Positions 45,482-56,200 of a DNA stretch of 64,000 nucleotides are shown here, one piece after another. The stretch comes from Microcoleus sp. CAWBG506 (GTDB lineage Bacteria; Cyanobacteriota; Cyanobacteriia; Cyanobacteriales; Microcoleaceae), in NCBI GenBank assembly GCA_020883125.1, contig JAHREW010000001.1, positions 35,599 to 99,598 on the forward strand, read 5' to 3'. The position numbers were made by a program, and so were the translations under genes. Position 1 is the first letter of the stretch; each line of letters begins with the position of its first letter. The notes under the pieces are model-generated. The model did no database searches. It worked only from the letters and a program-made list of their open reading frames with translations, and was not told the origin of the DNA.

Positions 45482-47956
45482 TCACAAATCTAAAATCCCT
45501 TGACGGATCGGTATTTCGATCGCAAATTCTGTCCCCACCCCTAACTGAGAATTGCATTCCAAAGTTCCGTGATGTTTTTCAACTACGATTTCATAACTAA
45601 TAGCCAATCCCAATCCCGTACCTTTTCCCACAGGTTTGGTAGTAAAAAAAGGATCGAACAACCGCTGCTTTACTGATTCTGGAATGCCAGTACCGCTATC
45701 GGCAAACGTAATTCTCACCCGCTCCTCATCCACAACTTCTGTGTGAATCTTAATTGTATAAACAGAAGATTTATCCTCGGCAGATTCAAGTTCTTTAGCC
45801 TTTTCTTCCAAAGCATCAATCGCATTGCTCAATAAGTTCATAAACACCTGATTTAATTGACCAGAGTAACATTCCACCAGGGGTAAATCGCCGTACTCTT
45901 TAATTAGCGAAATAGTAGCTTGTTCCCGTTTCTGCTTCAAACGGTGAGCCAAAATCATCAAAGTGCTATCAATGCCTGCATGAATATTAACCGCCTTAAA
46001 TTCGGCTTCGTCAAGGCGAGAAAAAGTCCGTAAAGATTTAACAATTTCCTGAATTCTTTCTGCTCCAACTTCCATTGAATCCAACAGCTTCGGTAAATCT
46101 TCTCGGATAAAATCTAATTCGCATTCTTCAAGTTCTGCCTCAATTTCTGCCGTAGGTTTAGGGTATGCTGCACGGTAAAGTTCCAGAATTTTTAACAAAT
46201 CTTTGGTATAATCTTTGGCATAGGTAATATTTCCAAAGATAAAACTGACAGGATTATTGATTTCGTGGGCGACGCCAGCAACCAATTGACCCAAGGAAGA
46301 CATTTTTTCACTTTGGACGAGCTGCGCTTGGGTATTACCCAGAGTGTTAAAAGCCAATTCTAATTCCACTGCTTGTTCTCTGAGTCTAGCTTCGGATTCT
46401 CGCAGTGCTATTTCTGCTGCTGTGCGCTCGGTAACATCGACGCCAATTCCCCAAAAATCCCAGCCTGGAACCGAAAATTCAGCGGAAATATTAGACCAAG
46501 CAATTGTTTTTACACTCCCGTCAGCAGCCTGTATTTCTAATTCTAAATCACGAAAATTATGTTCAAGTTTGACAATTTCTTTAAAGACTTTTTGGCGGTA
46601 TTGAAAATCTGGTATTAGTAGTTGTATCGCTTGCTGATTGGCGACCATTTCTGAGGTATTGTAACCCAAAACTTGTTCGCATTCTCGGTTCCAGACTATG
46701 ATATTGCGTTCGGCATCAACAGCGCTGAGCATTACTGGCATATTTTCGAGAATTAAGCGTAGTCTTGCTTCACTTTCCCTGAGAGCTTCTTCAACTCGCG
46801 CCCTCTCCGTGATGTCCACAGAAACAGCAATTAATCCTAGAATTTCTCCTTTTTCATCGAAGATTGGGGTGCCACGAGTTTCGTAAATGTGACCAGAGAA
46901 TTCAGCCGACCAAATTTTTTCTTCGCCAGCCAAAACGAAATTAATATTTTCGATAATTTGGGGGTACTTTTCGTACAGTCCGTACACCGATAAGCCAACT
47001 ACTTGTGCTGGAACTAATCCTAAAGGTTCTAACGCTTTTCCTTCGGAAAGTGTAAAGATGCCTCGGCGGTCAATGCAAGACAAAATTATGGGTGCATTGT
47101 TGACAACGGCACGGAGGCGTTTTTGACTCATTTGCAGTGCTAATTCTGCTTGTTTGCGATCGGTAATATCGAGGGCAGCTCCGAATAATTTGATGACTTC
47201 CCCTTGATGGTTTTGGACAATTTGTCCCCAACCGATTAGATATCTCATTTCTCCGTTTAAACGATAAATGCGGTGGTCAATTTCGTAGGGTTGGCGGTGG
47301 GTGATGGCATCATTTATAGTTTGTTGAAAGCGTTCTCTATCGTTAGGATGAATTTGTTGCACCAGTTCAGGATAACTTGGTGTTGGTGCGTTTATTTCTA
47401 GAGCGTAAATTCTTTTTAATTCATCTGACCAAGTAACTTCGCCAGTAGTGAGGTCGAATTCCCAGTTGCCGATATGGGCAACTTTTTGAGTTTCTTCTAG
47501 TTTTTGCTGGTATTCTAAGAGTTCGTCAGTGGCTTTTTTTTGTCCGCTAATATCCGTCGCCGTACCTATAAATCCTTGAAATTTACCTGCTGGTGTCAAC
47601 TTAGGAACTACTGTTTCTTCAATCCACCGATATTCGCCGTCGGCTCTTTTTAGGCGGTATTGTCTCTGGAACTTGCTAGGGGAATTCCAAGCAGTTGCAT
47701 ACATTTGTTCCCAGCTATCTAAATCTTCGGGGTGGATGTTTTGCGTCCATCCGCTGGCTGAAATTTGTTCCTGACTAAGCCCTGTAAATTCTGTCCACTG
47801 AGAATTAAAGTAATGACAATTGCTATCTGCATCTGCTATCCACAGCATGGTTGGTACTAGATCTGCCCAGTCGCGCCAAGAATTTTCGCCGACATCTGAA
47901 AAATTGGCGATCGGGGCTTGTTTGGGTAGTTTAGCTTCCCTGGGAGAACCAGTCAT
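45482..47956 (-). CDS. Multi-PAS sensor histidine kinase
   Basis: 824 residues: four PAS domains (about 25-140, 150-275, 285-400, 410-530) separated by DISGQKKA, DITDRKQAE, DITERARVE and DVTERTAAE linkers, then a coiled coil and a kinase core with H-box GQLVAGVAHEINNPVSFIFG, N-box [36 protein letters not shown] and [16 protein letters not shown] 1 and 2 carry HPEDLDSWEQMY and HPNDRERFQQTI motifs of PAS_3 type. No receiver. Soluble, no membrane span. The kinase core is very close to the broken fragment at 48067 next door, which looks like a decayed tandem copy. Confidence 0.9.
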   Translation of the reverse strand: MTGSPREAKLPKQAPIANFSDVGENSWRDWADLVPTMLWIADADSNCHYFNSQWTEFTGLSQEQISASGWTQNIHPEDLDSWEQMYATAWNSPSKFQRQYRLKRADGEYRWIEETVVPKLTPAGKFQGFIGTATDISGQKKATDELLEYQQKLEETQKVAHIGNWEFDLTTGEVTWSDELKRIYALEINAPTPSYPELVQQIHPNDRERFQQTINDAITHRQPYEIDHRIYRLNGEMRYLIGWGQIVQNHQGEVIKLFGAALDITDRKQAELALQMSQKRLRAVVNNAPIILSCIDRRGIFTLSEGKALEPLGLVPAQVVGLSVYGLYEKYPQIIENINFVLAGEEKIWSAEFSGHIYETRGTPIFDEKGEILGLIAVSVDITERARVEEALRESEARLRLILENMPVMLSAVDAERNIIVWNRECEQVLGYNTSEMVANQQAIQLLIPDFQYRQKVFKEIVKLEHNFRDLELEIQAADGSVKTIAWSNISAEFSVPGWDFWGIGVDVTERTAAEIALRESEARLREQAVELELAFNTLGNTQAQLVQSEKMSSLGQLVAGVAHEINNPVSFIFGNITYAKDYTKDLLKILELYRAAYPKPTAEIEAELEECELDFIREDLPKLLDSMEVGAERIQEIVKSLRTFSRLDEAEFKAVNIHAGIDSTLMILAHRLKQKREQATISLIKEYGDLPLVECYSGQLNQVFMNLLSNAIDALEEKAKELESAEDKSSVYTIKIHTEVVDEERVRITFADSGTGIPESVKQRLFDPFFTTKPVGKGTGLGLAISYEIVVEKHHGTLECNSQLGVGTEFAIEIPIRQGILDL

Positions 47957-48066
47957 AACTTGACAAGGGGTAAGTTGACATTTGCTGTTTTTATTGTGAC
48001 ACTGAGATGCAATTTCATGTAAAAAATCATCGGCTTTTCATAATCAATATATCAATCCAAACTCGT

Positions 48067-48579
48067 CTAGGTTAAATTTTGCTGGACTGGAATTTCTAGC
48101 AAAAACTCCGAACCCTCTCCCACGGTGGAAGTACAGCTCAATTTGCCACCATGTCGATCGACTATAATTGAATGAGAAATCGATAGCCCCAAACCAGTCC
48201 CCCTACCCACAGGTTTAGTGGTGAAAAATGGGTCAAACAGCCTAGACCTAACAGATTCTGGTATCCCCCCTCCATTGTCAGCAATTGATACCGCTACGAA
48301 GCCCCCAGCAGTCAAATAAGTGCGAATAGTGATGGTGCTTGGAGGTCGATCGCACTCCTGCATGGTCTCCTGGTTATCCCGTTCTTCCAAAGCATCGATC
48401 GCATTAATCAGAATATTCATAAATACCTGATTTAACAGACCAGGAAAACATTCCACATTTTGCAGTTCTTGGTAATCTTTAATTACCTTAATTCCCGCAG
48501 AGTTGCTGTGAGATTTCAGGCGATTGGGAATATTTATACTATAATTTTGCAGATTTAAGAAAGCATCGAAGCGTTATGG
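48067..48579 (-). pseudogene. Truncated histidine kinase C-terminal fragment
   Basis: The 129-codon ORF (48067-48456) encodes only an N-box and ATPase region: [53 protein letters not shown]. The reading frame continues upstream of the ORF-track ATG to about 48579 as RFDAFLNLQNYSINIPNRLK...IKVIKDYQELQNV, matching the region between H-box and N-box in the neighbouring kinase (LDEAEFKAVNIHAGIDSTLM). It then breaks off at a stop next to low-complexity sequence. The H-box, sensory domains and start codon are missing, so this is a remnant of a kinase similar to the one at 45482. Confidence 0.85.
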
Positions 48580-48629
48580 GCATTGGGCCTAAGAGCTATG
48601 ATTGTTTAGGGGATGACTTCTCCCTTCTT

Positions 48630-48736
48630 ATATCAATTCCGGTTGTATCGGAATGATTTAACCGCGAAGGCGCCAAGGACGCGAAGGAAGAGAAGAGAGA
48701 GTTTAATACAGGACGATGAAGAGAGGATTTTATATT
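48630..48736. repeat. Dispersed 107-bp repeat, copy 2
   Basis: ATCAATTCCGGTTGTATCGG, GATTTAACCGCGAAGGCG, GAGAAGAGAGAGTTTAATA and GATGAAGAGAGGATTTTATA occur in the same order at 60121-60229 with only scattered changes; the 25090 cluster carries the same family reversed. It is immediately followed by the palindromic element at 48736. Confidence 0.88.
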
Positions 48737-48806
48737 AGACATCTCCCAAAAAGCGAGTCTTGAACAGGCATCCTGCCTGTTCCACAATAATTATGGGAGA
48801 TGTCTA
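48736..48806. repeat. MITE-like nested palindrome
   Basis: Outer 13-bp arms TAGACATCTCCCA and TGGGAGATGTCTA enclose an inner 9-bp hairpin GAACAGGCA-tcc-TGCCTGTTC. The whole 71-base unit folds into a cruciform with a terminal stem. AGACATCTCCCATAAT recurs at about 59858 after ppsA. It is followed by G/C homopolymer-like CCCCCCAAGGGGGGGGG tracts at 48814-48875. Confidence 0.8.
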
Positions 48807-48906
48807 TTACTTCCCCCCAAGGGGGGGGGTAGGGGGGGTTCTTCTTCCTTCTTACTTCCCCCCTTGGGGGGGTTTTCTTCCTTGTTGCTTCTGCCTCCTT
48901 CTGCCT

Positions 48907-50118
48907 TCAATCTTGCTGCCGTTTTGGCAACACAACTGCAAATATGCTACCCTTGCCGAGATTACTGCTAATAGCAATCTCGCCCTTAAAAGGTTTGAGC
49001 AGTTCAATACAAGTATAAAGTCCCAAGCCTGTTCCTGTTGGTTCACCCTCTTTTTGTTCCTCGCCTTTAGCTGGTTTTGATGTGTAAAAAGGATCGAATA
49101 TTTTTGAAAAATCTTCTGGTGCTATCCCGCATCCCGTATCCGCAATCTCCAGATAAATTTTCGATTCATCTTGTCGAGTCACAATAGTCAGTTCTCGATT
49201 TTTTTTATCCCACATAGCATCCATGGCATTATTTATTAAGTTATAAAAAACTTGAGAAATATAGGAATAAATTAATGGGATATTTGGCACTTGATCGTCA
49301 TAAAAATATTTTTTCTTTATTTTATTTTTAAAATACAGATTCCCTTCCAATAGCTGAATTTCTCGCTGCACTAATTCGTTTATATTCACAGGCTGCAAAT
49401 CTTGCTCTTGCTCTTTTCTGCTTTTCACCATCAGAGTGTCCATAATCTGATTGACTTTTGTGATGGCTTGTAAAATATACTTAGTGTAACTAAAAAAGGA
49501 ATAGTCGTTAATTTTTGTTGCTTTTGTTTCAATGAGATCCACGCTAGTCTGCATCACTTGCAGCGGACTTTTCAGGTTGTGTACCATGCCCTGAGTTAAG
49601 CGACCGATGATGGCTGTTTTTTCCTGGTCGATGAGTTGCTTACTTTTTTGTTCGACAAGTCTTTCCAGATTTTGGTTGAGGTGAGCAAGCTCTACATTTT
49701 TCTCTTCGAGTTTTTTTTGTAAACTACGAATAGTCAAGTGAGTTTCAATTCGGCTCAATACTTCTTCGTGCTGGAACGGCTTAGTGATGTAATCAACTGC
49801 TCCTGTTTGAAAGCCTTTTACTTTGTCAAGGGTATCGGAAAGGGCGCTCATAAATATGATGGGAATGTCTTGCGTCGGCGGGTCTGCTTTCAAGCGACGG
49901 CAAGTTTCAAACCCGTCAATTCCAGGCATCATGATATCTAAAAGAATCAAGTCTGGATGGATATATTCAATTTGCTCGATCGCACTTTCGCCGTCCTGGG
50001 CTACTAATACCTTAAACCCATAATTTCTCAACAACTCGAAAAGTACATCCAGATTGGTCTGGTTGTCATCGACAATTAATATAATGCTTCTTTCGGAATT
50101 TTTATCTTTCATATTCAA
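48907..50118 (-). CDS. REC-HK response regulator/histidine kinase
   Basis: 403 residues. Receiver 12-130 (ILLDIMMPGIDGFETCRRLK, DYITKPFQHEEVLSRIETHL), coiled linker, then a kinase core with GRLTQGMVHNLKSPLQVMQT as the H-box. The phospho-acceptor is His in HNLKSP rather than the usual HEI/DNNP/RTP contexts, so it belongs to a divergent HisKA class. The ATPase domain is standard: INNAMDAMWDKKN, DTGCGIAPEDFSKIFDPFY and GTGLGLYTCIELL. Lacks sensory domains; its receiver is probably phosphorylated by another kinase of the island such as the giant kinase upstream. Confidence 0.9.
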   Translation of the reverse strand: MNMKDKNSERSIILIVDDNQTNLDVLFELLRNYGFKVLVAQDGESAIEQIEYIHPDLILLDIMMPGIDGFETCRRLKADPPTQDIPIIFMSALSDTLDKVKGFQTGAVDYITKPFQHEEVLSRIETHLTIRSLQKKLEEKNVELAHLNQNLERLVEQKSKQLIDQEKTAIIGRLTQGMVHNLKSPLQVMQTSVDLIETKATKINDYSFFSYTKYILQAITKVNQIMDTLMVKSRKEQEQDLQPVNINELVQREIQLLEGNLYFKNKIKKKYFYDDQVPNIPLIYSYISQVFYNLINNAMDAMWDKKNRELTIVTRQDESKIYLEIADTGCGIAPEDFSKIFDPFYTSKPAKGEEQKEGEPTGTGLGLYTCIELLKPFKGEIAISSNLGKGSIFAVVLPKRQQD

Positions 50119-50222
50119 GGAAAAAAATCAAGTTGAATAGTATAGTTGTGAATTTTGACTTGTGAAGTGTGACTTGTGAATTAAAATCCCAGTCGAATGA
50201 TTTTGATTTGATCGCTTTAATC

Positions 50223-53200
50223 CTAAGACAAATGTTCCTTTAAAAAAGCTCGAATTTGCTTGATCTGAAATCCCTTAGCTAGTTGGCGGACGTGGTGAGC
50301 GAAAGGCACTAATTTGGGGTCAGAATTTTCAAGTTTAGCAATTTCCTCCAGAATAGCTTCTATATCGCCCATGGCACACAGTCTTAACAAAGCCAAGACT
50401 GACTCGCAGGGGGGAGACACGATCTTTGAGTCAGCAGCAGCCAAGTCTGATGCTGTTTTTGGGGTTGGAGCTTTGCGTTTGTTAGCCGATGCTCCCTCTT
50501 CGTAAACCCATTCTAGTCCCAAATTAACTCGCAACGATTCTAAAAGCTCGTTGTTTTGAAGAGGCTTACTGAGAAAACCATTGCAGCCTGCAAGTATGCT
50601 CTCTTGCCTGGTAGTCTCATAAACACTAGCAGACAAAGCAAGGATAACCGCATCTTTTAATTCCGGCAAGTGTCGCAGCCGCCTGGTAGCTTCCCAGCCG
50701 TCCATTACTGGCATCAGCAAGTCCATTAAAATTAGATCCGGTTGAAATTGCAGTGCTTTGTGCAAACAGTCTTCGCCGTCTGTGGCTTCTACAATTTCAA
50801 AGCCCAAACGAGAGAGCATTTTATGCAGCATTGCCCGATTTGCTTCGTTGTCGTCTACTACCAACACTTTGCGCTTGAGGCTGACAAAACCAACAATCCG
50901 ATGTTTTTCGGGTGGAGAGGGGATTTCTGAACACTGGGCGACGGCGGGCAAATCTATATCTAACCAAAAAATGCTGCCTATGCCAGAGGTACTTTCGACG
51001 TGAATTTGGCTGCCCATCATGTTTACTATTTTTTGGCTGATGGAAAGGCCCAATCCGGTACCTTCAACCACATTACTATGATCGCCCACTTGGTGAAAAG
51101 GCAAAAATATTTCTGCTAATTTGTTCTCTCTGATACCAATGCCACTATCTTCGACTTGAAAGCGGATTTTAGTTGGTGGTAATTTTGCTAAGTTTGGTGC
51201 TTCTGTGGCGTCACCTGGGGCGATGGACTGCTTCTGTGGTTCTAGATTAGGGGCCAAAGTTGCCATTCCATCACGATTTGCAGCCGTTGAACTGGAATTT
51301 ATGAAGCTGATGGGACTGGCATATTCAGCGACATTATCCACATAACCCACTTTCAATGTCACTCCACCACGATCGGTGAACTTAACAGCATTGCTGAGCA
51401 AATTAATCAAAACTTGTCGGACTCTTTTTTCATCAGCTAAAACGTAGTTAGGCAGAACAGATAGCTCCTCGTAATTAAATGCAATTCCTTTTTGGTCGGA
51501 ACGCATCTTAAATAAGTCAACAATGTTTTTGATTAAGTTTCTAAAATCTACCTCGCTCACCGACAGATCCATTTTATTAGCTTCGATTTTTGCCAGGTCT
51601 AAAACATCATTAATCAGCGTCAGTAAGTGGTTGCCACACTGTAGAGCGTTAGTCAGGATATCCAGTTGTTCTGTTGTTAAATTACGCTCATTTTTTAGGA
51701 GTTGAATATATCCTAAAATACCGTTCAAAGGTGTGCGCAATTCGTGGCTCATATTGGCGAGAAAGTCGCTTTTAGCGCGGTTTGCAGCTTCGGCGGCTTC
51801 TTTTGCTAATTGCAGGGCCGCTTCTGCTTGTTTGCGATCGGTAATTTCAGTTTGCGCCTTTTGAAACAAAGTAGATTGTTGGATGGCGATCGCCAATTGC
51901 ACGGCTAATTGTTGCAGACAATCTGCCTCAAATTTATGCCAAGGACGGGGGTCAGTGCAGTGGTGCGCAATTAGCAGCCCCCACAATTTTTCGCCTTGCA
52001 AAATCGGTACTACCAGACTAGCTCTGACGTGCAGCTCAGTTAACAGAATCAAGTAGCATTCAGCGATACCAGCGTTGTAAACATCATCTGTAGCTCTAAT
52101 TCTGCCGTCTTTGTAAAGGTCAACGTAGGCTTCGCCAAAACAGGGGTCGTAAATTTCCCTTCCCGCAATTGCCATGCAATCTTCCTTTACCGACTCCACA
52201 GCGATAAACCCGCTCCAACTAGGAGTAAATTGGTAAATCACTGTGCGGTCTACTTGCAAAAATAGCCGCACTTCTTCCACAGTTGTGGTTAAAATTTCTT
52301 CTAAGTTTAAAGAACCCCGAATGCGTTCTAGCATGGCGACTGCTAGTTGCTCCCGATTTAATTGCTGGCGCAAAGTTTTTTCTACTTTTTTGCGCTGGCT
52401 AATATCGGTAATTACTCCCACAGAACCTATAAAATTGCCATTTTCATCTTTTATATTATCGGCTCTCACCAGAGTAGTTACTGCTTCACCATTCTTAGTT
52501 TTTAGTTCAATTTCATCGCTCCATGACAGCCCTGTGCGAAGGGTCTTATAGATTTGTTTATAAATTTTAGGTTGGACGTACATCGCCTCGGCTGCATTAA
52601 CCGTGTTGAGTTCTTCGACTGTGTAGCCGTACCGTTGAATGAATGCTTGGTTGTGGTAAATAGAGCGTCCTTTCAAGTCGGTAATCGCGATCGCGTCGCT
52701 GGTACTTTCAACGGCTTGAGTAACTTTCAACAGCTCTAGTTCTGCTTGTTTGCGATCGCTGATATCAGTCATGGAACCCACCATCCGCAGCGGATTTCCG
52801 GCTTGGTCCCACACTGCTTGAGCCCTGGCTAGTACCCACTTGTACCTGCCGTCTTTGCATAGCAGACGGTATTCTGAGGCGTAATTCGGGGTTTTGCGAT
52901 CGAGGTAATCTTGGATAGCGGTTTGTACGCGCCAAGCATCTTCCGGGTGAATTCGCTCAGTCCATTCGCTGTTGTTAGTGTCAATTTCTGTGTCTGAGTA
53001 ACCGATAATTTCCTTCCAGCGAGCCGAGCGAAAAATTTCATTAGTTTGGAGGTTGAAATCCCAAATTCCGTCTTGATTTCCCTTAAGAACTAACTGCCAG
53101 CGTTCTTCGCTTTTTCTTAATTGTTCTTCGGCTTGTTTGCGCTGAATATGGGAACCCAATTGAGTTGCCACTGCTTTTACTAAATCTACTATACGGCCCT

Positions 53201-56200
53201 CTAGAGCCGAGCGGTTTCGCTGGTAAAATACTAAAATTGCCAGCACTTCTCCCTCAGCCATAATTGGTATGCCGAAACAAGCTTTTAGTCCACTTTTTAT
53301 TGCCAGTTGCCATCGCGAGAAAACGGGATTTACGCTATCGGATATATCTTCTCTCCACTCCATTTGTTTAGTCAGCCAAATTCGCCCCGGTAGTCCGACT
53401 CCCAGTGGCAATACAAATTGAGCGCTTTCACGTCCAAAAGCCTGCAAAGTTTGGTCGCTAGCATACCAACTTTGACTAGGTTCTAAAACAGTGCCGTTAG
53501 CAGCAGGTATCCAAGCTTCGGCAAAATTCCAACCGATGGCGTTGCACAAAAAGCGCAAAACATTGGCGATCGCGATCTCGAAGTCTGGCGACTGACTAAT
53601 TGCTTGAGTTGCTGCTAGCAACAACTTGATTTCATCTTCTGTTTGCTTACTTTCAGTAATATCAGTTCCCGCGCCCAAAATTTGTTTTAATCGACCGTCT
53701 GGGGTTTTCATAAATACAGTATCTCGGCTGACAATCCAGCGCCAAGAACCATCCTTATGCTGCACTCTGTATTCAACTTCAAATATATCCCCTTGGCAAC
53801 CTGTTTCTACTTGCTGTAAATAATCAGGAATTTTGCTCAAATCTTCGGGGTGCATCAATTGAGAAATCATCTCCAAACCCATATCCTGAAGCTCTTGTAC
53901 TGTATAGCCTAAAACGTGAGACATGGAAGCATTAGCATAAATAATTTTATGTTCAATCAAGTCGTAAACATACAAAATATTAGGACTAGCTTCAGCAATT
54001 TTTTCAGCGAACCGCTGACTATCTTGTAGCTTTAATTCGGCTTGTTTTTTAGCAGAAAGATCGCGGACAATGGAAATAATTTCGCCCCCTGCCAGCATTG
54101 TCAGGGATAGTTCTTGAGGAAAGTTGGAGCCGTCGCGGCGACATCCCATGGCTTCGGTGTTGCAATATCCTTTTGCGGTTAAAGTGGGCAGGATTTCTTG
54201 CTCCAACCTTTGTAGTTCTGCACTTTCATAGCATATTTTCCAGCTTTGAGCGAACATGGCTTCGGGAGATTCGTAACCATACATTTTGAGTTGAGCTGCA
54301 TTGCAATAAATGAACTCTCCGCCAGCACCGATGATGGCGATTCCCTCGGAAGCAGCGGACATGGCGGCGGCTTGTCGCTGGATTGCGGACTCAGAACGTT
54401 TGCGATCGCTGATATTACGGACGATCGCGATAATGTCGTCATCGCTACAAAATACAATTCTTGCTTCAAAATCGTACAGTTCACCATTAACTGACATGGG
54501 ATATTCTACGATTTGAATTTCACCATCGTCGATCGCTTGTTTGTTACCAGATACGATCTTGTCAGCAAAAATCGACGGTAAGATGTCTTGGACTTTTTTG
54601 CCAATAAATATACTTTGTTTAAGTGTAATATTCGGTTCTTTTGCAGGTTTGAAGTCTACAAAAGTGCCATCGGCGCGACAGCGAAACATCATGTCGGGTA
54701 TGGCGTTTAAAAGAGCTCGATTGGTGGCTTCACTTTTGCGTAATTCTGTTTCTGCTTGCTTGTTTAATGTAACGTCGCGGGCCACTGCATAAATTAAACC
54801 TTCTTCAGCAAAGGGCGATGCCGTCCAGGACAGCCATTTATAAGTACCATCTTGGCAAAGGTAGCGGTTTTCTAAGTTGATAACTGGGTTGCCACTTTTG
54901 AGTGTTTCCAATTTAGCTATGGTTATTGCTCGGTCTTCGGGATGCACAAATTCTATAAAAGGTTTGGCTATAAGTTCCCCTTCGCTGTAACCTAAAGCAT
55001 TTGACCAAGCAGGATTTAAGCGTCTGAAATAGCCGTCTAAACCCGCAATGCAAAGTAAATCTAGGGAAATGTTAAAGAAGCGATCGCGCTCTTTTTGAGT
55101 TTGTTTTAATTCGGTGATATCCATCACCAAGCCGTCCCAAACTAAATCGCCATTGGCTTGCTTTTCCGGTTTAGCAGCGCCTTGCAGCCACTTCACTTTG
55201 TCCGGCATAATTTGCCGCCACTGCTGGTGCCATGGCAGCAGGGTCGTCGCCGAGTTTTTTATGGATTTGTGGAATTCTTCTAGGTCATCTGGATGAATAT
55301 TTTCAAACCCCAATTCTGCATTTTTTTCAAGCTCTTTAGGTGCTAGTTCATAAATTTTAGTGCAACCCGAAGAAACGTAGGAAAATTTCTTGTGTCCATC
55401 CTTATTGATGCGGAATTGATAAATCATTCCCGGTACGTTAGCTGTCATTTTGTCCAGCCGAAACTGGGTTTGCTTCAATGCTATTTGCTGCCGCTTGTAC
55501 TCGGTGACATCTCGGATAGTACCTACTAACATTTTAGTGCCTTCGGCTGTTTTAAAAATAAGTTTTTTAGTAGAAATAATTCTTTTTTTGCCACTCCTAT
55601 CTATAAAAATTTCTTCTGTTTGATCGGGTATTCCTGTTTTCAATACCGCTGCGTCTTTTTGTAAAAACAAGTTCGCTGTTTCTTCCGGTAAAAATTCGTA
55701 TCCAGATTTACCTATAAGTTCTGTTCGCGGTTTACCCATTAACTCGCAAAAAGCATCATTTAATACTACCCAACGGTGTTGTTCGTCTTTGACAAAAATT
55801 GGGTCTGGTGTGGCATTAATCGTGTGCTTTAAAAATTGTCTAGATGCTTTGAGTTGGACTTCATAGCGGTGGCGATCGCTCACATCCAAGACCACTTTAA
55901 TCATCCGATCTATCGACCCGTCTTGGCTGCGGATGCAGCGCAGCGACACTCTAGTATACACTATTCCACCGTCTTTTTTGCGCCATCTTTTGTCTAAAAC
56001 GTAACCTTCACTATTACCTGTTAAAATTTTCTTGAGCTGCTCTGAACTAGCTTGCCAATCTTCAGGAAAAGTCAATTTCTCCCAATTACCCTGCAACAGT
56101 TCTTCGCGATCGTATCCCAGCAAATTGCACAAAGCATCGTTGACTTCCAACCACTCACATTTTTCTGGTTGTGAGGGAGAAAGTGGTGCTGCTAGAATGG

